From: Zygnema cylindricum
Taxonomy: Eukaryota; Streptophyta; Zygnematophyceae; Zygnematales; Zygnemataceae
DNA length: 64,000 bases
Assembly: GCA_037447655.1 (NCBI GenBank)
Contig: JBBHKE010002617.1
Coordinates: forward strand, 1-64,000
Direction of reading: 5' to 3'
The position numbers were made by a program, and so were the translations under genes. The first letter of the stretch is position 1; every line of letters starts with the position of its first letter. Below are positions 60,191 to 64,000 of this stretch, piece by piece. A model generated the notes under the pieces. It had not been told where the DNA came from, did no database searches, and saw only the letters and a list, made by a program, of their open reading frames with translations.

Positions 60191-60224
60191 TTCATAAAAA
60201 AAAAAAAAGTATTCTTGCTAGTTG

Positions 60225-60375
60225 CCACTGCTGCTAGTACTACTGCTGCTGCCAGTACTATTGCTACTGCAGCTGGTAGTACTAGCTGCTGCAGGTGGTA
60301 GCACTAGCTGCTGCAGCTGGATAGCTACTGCAGCTGGTAGCACTAGCTGCTGCAGCTGGTAGTACTAGCTACTGC
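60225..60375. repeat. GCAGCTGGTAG(C/T)ACTA minisatellite
   Basis: Tandem units of roughly 22-24 bp built from CTGCTGCAGCTGGTAGCAC and variants with CTACTGC. The array is non-coding. Confidence 0.88.
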
Positions 60376-60658
60376 TACTCCAATTAATAATAAAAAATAA
60401 TAATTAATTATTAATTATTATTTCGATTATTTTTTTAGCCTATTAGTGTAAATAATTTTTTCGCCACTTAAAACATATTTTCTCCGTGCACACTTGTCCG
60501 ATTTTCAGTTTGAGACCACCAATAGGAATTAGGAAGCTAAGAATCTTACCTTTCAATTGCAACCGTCAGAACCACAATCGGATGAGCGTGTACGGAGAAA
60601 AGATGGTTTAAGTGGCAGAAAAAACATTAACACTAATAGCGATACACAGTGTACTTGT

Positions 60659-60705
60659 TTCGTTACACTAATAATTTCTTAACACTATAAGCGATTTACG
60701 GTGTA
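60659..60705. mobile_element. terminus related to the DYRKP intron-2 element
   Basis: TTACACTAATAATTTCTTAA then CACTATAAGCGATTTACGGT and GTAC is nearly the reverse complement of the left end of the element at 19676. It abuts the right end of the foldback MITE. Confidence 0.6.
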
Positions 60706-61120
60706 CTTCCGATGATGAACTGCCTTGTCGCTTTTTGACGCATACAACGGCAGGATTTGTCCACCGCTACGCTCCAAAACAGCTTCCACCGACCATTCAA
60801 ACCGCGGTCAAGGGGCTTTTTATTTTTTATTCGAATTAAATGGTACGGATCATAGGATGTATCATGTAATTTATCATTACTTCATTAGACGTTTAATATG
60901 AATAACGCTAATGACACGTCTTGACGTCTACCAATCCCATGCGGCAACCGAATATCGTCTGTATTTGTTTAAAAAAAAAGCTTGTTGAGAGGTTTTGCGA
61001 TAGTGCCTAAGGAACTAATGAAAAAATAGAGACAAATCGCTAATATATGTACCATATAGTATATGCATATACCATAAGTGGGGACTGACTTGAAAGATGC
61101 GACATCACTAGTAAAATTTG

Positions 61121-61220
61121 CATGGAACCAGGTTAAAATTTCATAAAACTCAACGATTCAGAGTTGTATTTATATAATACGATAACAATTATTGAACTGC
61201 CGCTAAAGTTAAACAGGGAA
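61121..61220. repeat. dispersed repeat (pair with 20401-20505)
   Basis: Landmarks are TGGAACCAGGTTAAAATT, CATAAAACTCAACGATTCA and ATTGAACTGCCGCTAAAGTT then AAACAGGG, as in the DYRKP intron-2 copy. Confidence 0.7.
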
Positions 61221-61921
61221 TGAAAAACGGTACTCAACAATCTGATAAGACAAGTTCATAAATGACAATAAGCTACACTAAAAGTTGTGAAACAGTGTGC
61301 AAAAAAAAAAAAAACAAGCATTTTAAAAGAAAACCTTAAATTCTTCACATTGAAAACTTTAGCCTTTGTTAATGTCACATACGGAACTGCAAAATATAAA
61401 TGTTAGGGTTTTCCAAAATACTAAGGCTTTGCGCCACAACTATCAAAAAGAAAAGGAAAAAAAAAGGAGAAGAAAAAAACACAAAAAGAAACTATTTCTT
61501 TATCTGCTTGCTAATAAGAAGTTTGTGATAGAATCCGTTCACTAAAATTCCCAATGTCACTGAAATAAAACTGAATCACTATACATGCAAATGAGAACTG
61601 TACAAAAATCTACACTATTTTCAGATCTTAATACTTCAAGAGGCCTGAAAATTCCAATCTAATGCCATTTTTTCCTCCCTCCATAGGGCAAACCAATCAA
61701 AACAAAGACGGACAACTCCAGCTCTCCAATTGAAGCTACAATTCTCCATCTAGGTAGGCAACAACTCTTTTTCTTCATGTCTCTTTTGTCCTCCTCTTGT
61801 CCTCTTTTGTCCTCTTTTGTCCTCCTGACTTCTTTTTGTCCCTCTTTTATCCCTTGATCGTACTGAGATTGCATACTTCCCATTCGATCGGGTAATCAAT
61901 TCACCGTCTGGCCGCATGTTT

Positions 61922-61985
61922 ACTCTTCCTCTTCCTCCCTCTCCCTCCCTCTCCCTCCCTCTCCCCCCCACTCTCTCCCCCTCTT
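61922..61985. repeat. (CCCTCT)n-type repeat
   Basis: CTTCCTCCCTCTCCCTCCCT units on the plus strand, just downstream of the ACBP 3' end. Non-coding. Confidence 0.85.
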
Positions 61986-62094
61986 TGTGGCCACCACATA
62001 AGGACTAATTTCCTCATCGACCTTCAAGTACGTTTGTCTCTTAGATAATTGCAGAAGTAATCAAAACAGACATGCTGCTACTTGTCAAATTCAA

Positions 62095-63883
62095 TCACTT
62101 GCCTCCTCCTGCATCAGCCACGGGAGTCAATTTTTCGTCCTTTTTTCCTGATATTTGCCAATTTTTGCCACTAAAGTCCGGTACAGTTCCTTCCATATCC
62201 GTTGCTAGAGGATCGGCTCCATACTTGAGAAGCTCCTCTGCCATAGCTTTGTGTCCACAAATTGTGGCGTAGTGTAAAGCGGTTTGTCCCTCTGCATCCT
62301 GTACCAACCACAAGTCATGAATGAAATGATAATTTTGTTTTAACTATTTGTGAGATACAAGCTATGTATCGTGTTCGTGGAACCATTAGTGAGATGGGAA
62401 TTTGATAGATTGTTTGTAGAAACAAATAATGAATTGTGTTCGTAGAACCATTTGTGAGATACAAACTCGTAGCACCTTTGTTAGGATGCAATGTGTGGAA
62501 CCAATTGTGAGACCCAACAGTAAGCTTCACTATACCTCTCACCATAACTAAGTTTGAGAGGAAGGCAAGTTCATTTGTATAATGTAAATCCATACAATTT
62601 TTCAGTGATGTCCTTAGATAAGGTGCAATCCACAATAAGTCCTGTTTTGTACCAAACATAATTCTTTCATTTAACACGAAAGACTATGGTACCATCAAAC
62701 AATTACAAATCCAAATCTAATCGAATCGTCTTTTTTCTAGTGAATATACGTTGGACCTGTTTTTATATGAGTAGTTTCCCTCAAATTATTAGTCTCACAT
62801 GTTTTTGGCGCGTATGCGGTGACCAATCAGACCAGCAAAGCCACAAACATGGACACCGACAAATAAAGGCGGGGCACCTGTCAGACCGGCAAATTTACAG
62901 TCTTACATATGCTGCAGTCTCACATTCACCATCAACAGAACTGCATGGATTGTAAAAGAATTCTTTCCCCAGTATGTCTGAACGTCCATCCGTTTCCGTA
63001 CATAATGCCACTACGTACAAATTAGCCTATTAACAAATGACACGAAATTTACTTATATTTGTCTGAAGTACTGTATAGATGCGCATAAAAAGTAGGCCGG
63101 CTTACAAAAGTACAAAAAAAAATTGGCGACTGCTGCCAGACGACAAAGAGAAAGTACATTGCATGTTGTAACATCGCAAAATTAACGCCTCAGTAAGTGA
63201 AAAGTAAAGCGAGTTCCATTGCCGAAAAAAAAAAAAGGGTAGCCGATTACCCTGAAAGAGGGATTGAGTTGGCGATGACTGTACATTCACTGTAATGATT
63301 TAAAAATAAAGATGTTTGGAAGAGCGCATAGACGTACGAGAATAGTAACCCATAACAATTCCACATTTATGTGGACACACATGAATGGTCGCCCTTAGTC
63401 GTCCTACTTTTAAGGTTTTCCTTACTTGAATACAGTAGGTAGCACTACTCAAGGTTTTGGTGAGGGTTAATTTTGGCAGGGTGCCTTAATGGAAACTTCT
63501 TCAATTATCCGTTGTTATAATTAAGGTAAGGCTACTATTATATAAGAATAATTTTAGAAAGCTATTTTTTTTTAAACTCTGTCAAAAATCCGAAATTATT
63601 AAGGCTAATTTTGGAAGCTACTTAGAGAACACTAATTTCCATTTTTAAATGCTGCTTTTATGGAAGCAATTCTAATATCCATAGTTATTATAAGATAAAC
63701 TCTTCCCTCTGTCTGTAATTATTACAAGCTTCATTTTAGCAGGCTACTTTTGTGGAAACTCTTTTCAAGTGTCAGGTGTTATTACCCGTTTATCGACAGA
63801 TGCTCCAGCAGCCAACAAAAGACGAGCGACTTCTAGATGTCCTCTATCTGCCGCCCAGTGGAGTGGGGTACGACCTTCCTCGT
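62095..63883 (-). CDS. ACBP: ankyrin-repeat acyl-CoA-binding protein, 3' part only
   Basis: Two minus-strand exons: 63883-63786 (preceded by TTTACAG, ending CGG|GTAATA) and 62298-62095 (preceded by GGTACAG, ending in TGA). They join in phase, as shown by DEEGRTPLHWAADRGHLEVA, LLLAAGASVDKR then DAEGQTALHYATICGHKAMA, EELLKYGADPLATDMEG. These are two ankyrin repeats with the order and spacing of the C-terminus of plant ACBP1/ACBP2, where ankyrin repeats bind partner proteins and an upstream acyl-CoA-binding domain binds long-chain acyl-CoA. The acyl-CoA-binding domain lies beyond 64000, so the assignment rests on the ankyrin part alone. The tail after the last repeat (SGKNWQISGKKDEKLTPVAD) is short and polar. 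Intron 62299-63785 carries degenerate repeats. It could instead be another ankyrin protein. Confidence 0.78.
63430..63780. repeat. degenerate repeat of roughly 110-130 bp in the ACBP intron
   Basis: Three loose copies share TTAATTTTGGCAGG/TTCATTTTAGCAGG/CTAATTTTGGAAGC, then (T)TGGAAAC, then a TATCC..GTTATTA stretch. They are near 63465, 63604 and 63728. Highly diverged; origin unknown. Confidence 0.45.
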
Positions 63884-64000
63884 CTGTAAACCCAAAAACC
63901 CGCTATGCTATAAATCTCAAATTGGCAAAAGGACAGAAAGAACTGCCTGGGAGACACTACCTTTACTTACATCTCGTATTACAACAAAAACTTTTGAGTC

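Larger units (their letters stand above)
60009..60439. mobile_element. 431-bp insertion with 8-bp target duplication, possibly hAT-like
   Basis: The insertion is bounded by CTATTAGT on both sides (60001-60008 and 60440-60447). It begins AGTGTTGGGTATCGAGGG, which resembles hAT termini (a (C/T)AGNGTTG start). It contains a CGATATAT-rich palindromic segment (60040-60190), a GCAGCTGGTAG minisatellite (60225-60375) and an AT-rich end. The right end does not show the complementary CAACACT, so the assignment rests on the duplication length, the left terminus and the sibling start at 28876. Confidence 0.65.
59985..60655. mobile_element. foldback MITE (25.9-kb family), split by a later insertion
   Basis: The left terminus GTACACCGTGCATCGCTATT (59986) and the right terminus, complement of ACTAATAGCGATACACAGTG, are inverted. 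The arms continue as CGCCACTTAAAACATATTTT and CTCCGTGCACACTTGTCCGA on the left and GGTTTAAGTGGC on the right, as in the 25886-26098 copy. The left arm is broken after CTATTAGT (60001-60008) and resumes at 60440 with the same CTATTAGT. Confidence 0.8.
56911..62094. other. repeat-rich intergenic region with an assembly gap
   Basis: No supportable gene in 5.2 kb. The first kilobase is the 3' flank of the F-box gene. The rest contains a CT/poly-C tract (58509-58605), a direct repeat on both sides of 10 Ns, the interrupted MITE 59985-60655 with its nested insertion, a further transposon terminus (60659-60705), a dispersed repeat (61121-61220) and a CT-rich tract at 61922-61985. The open frames in it are short and read through repeats. 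Confidence 0.6.

Overview
This is a window of nuclear DNA from a green plant-lineage eukaryote, most likely a streptophyte alga or an early-diverging land plant. The evidence is gene content and structure. All the multi-exon genes use GT-AG introns of 0.1 to 2.2 kb. The AMP deaminase and the LisH-containing DYRK kinase are of the plant type, and an ankyrin-type acyl-CoA-binding protein is present. Non-coding DNA is AT-rich and full of pyrimidine-rich simple repeats and small inverted-repeat transposons. Species-level assignment is not possible from sequence alone. A run of 10 Ns at 58924-58933 marks an assembly gap.

Layout. Positions 1-14789 hold no recognisable host gene. They contain a 1 kb CT-rich tract (about 1310-2190), a 162-bp tandem array (2826-3648), a damaged pogo/CENP-B-like DDE transposase on the minus strand (3943-5646), charged open frames possibly from the same element (6941-9830), and two more arrays that share a GCGACGAC motif. 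From 14790 to 23456 (+) lies a complete six-exon DYRKP-type kinase of 1232 residues. An intergenic stretch with miniature transposons follows. A small FAM32A homologue sits at 27532-27945 (-). A long repeat-rich stretch then includes an 858-bp foldback element with TAA target duplications. From 32064 to 45900 (+) lies a complete 19-exon AMP deaminase of 827 residues. Every exon phase was checked by hand and both spliced reading frames close exactly.

From 53891 down to 48056 (-) is the most unusual gene: up to nine copies of a Cys/His repeat that match the EsV-1-7 motif known from brown-algal IMMEDIATE UPRIGHT and a brown-algal virus. It can be read as one six-exon gene of 1029 residues or as two adjacent genes. 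A single-exon F-box protein with leucine-rich-like repeats lies at 55585-56910 (+). Positions 56911-62094 are repeats, including a nested insertion with an 8-bp target duplication. The window ends with the last two exons of an ankyrin-repeat acyl-CoA-binding protein (62095-63883, -), which continues beyond 64000.

The genes do not form a pathway or operon. They are ordinary neighbouring nuclear genes: signalling kinase, splicing factor, purine metabolism, ubiquitin ligase adaptor and lipid binding. The EsV-1-7 protein and the several transposon families are the parts worth following up.
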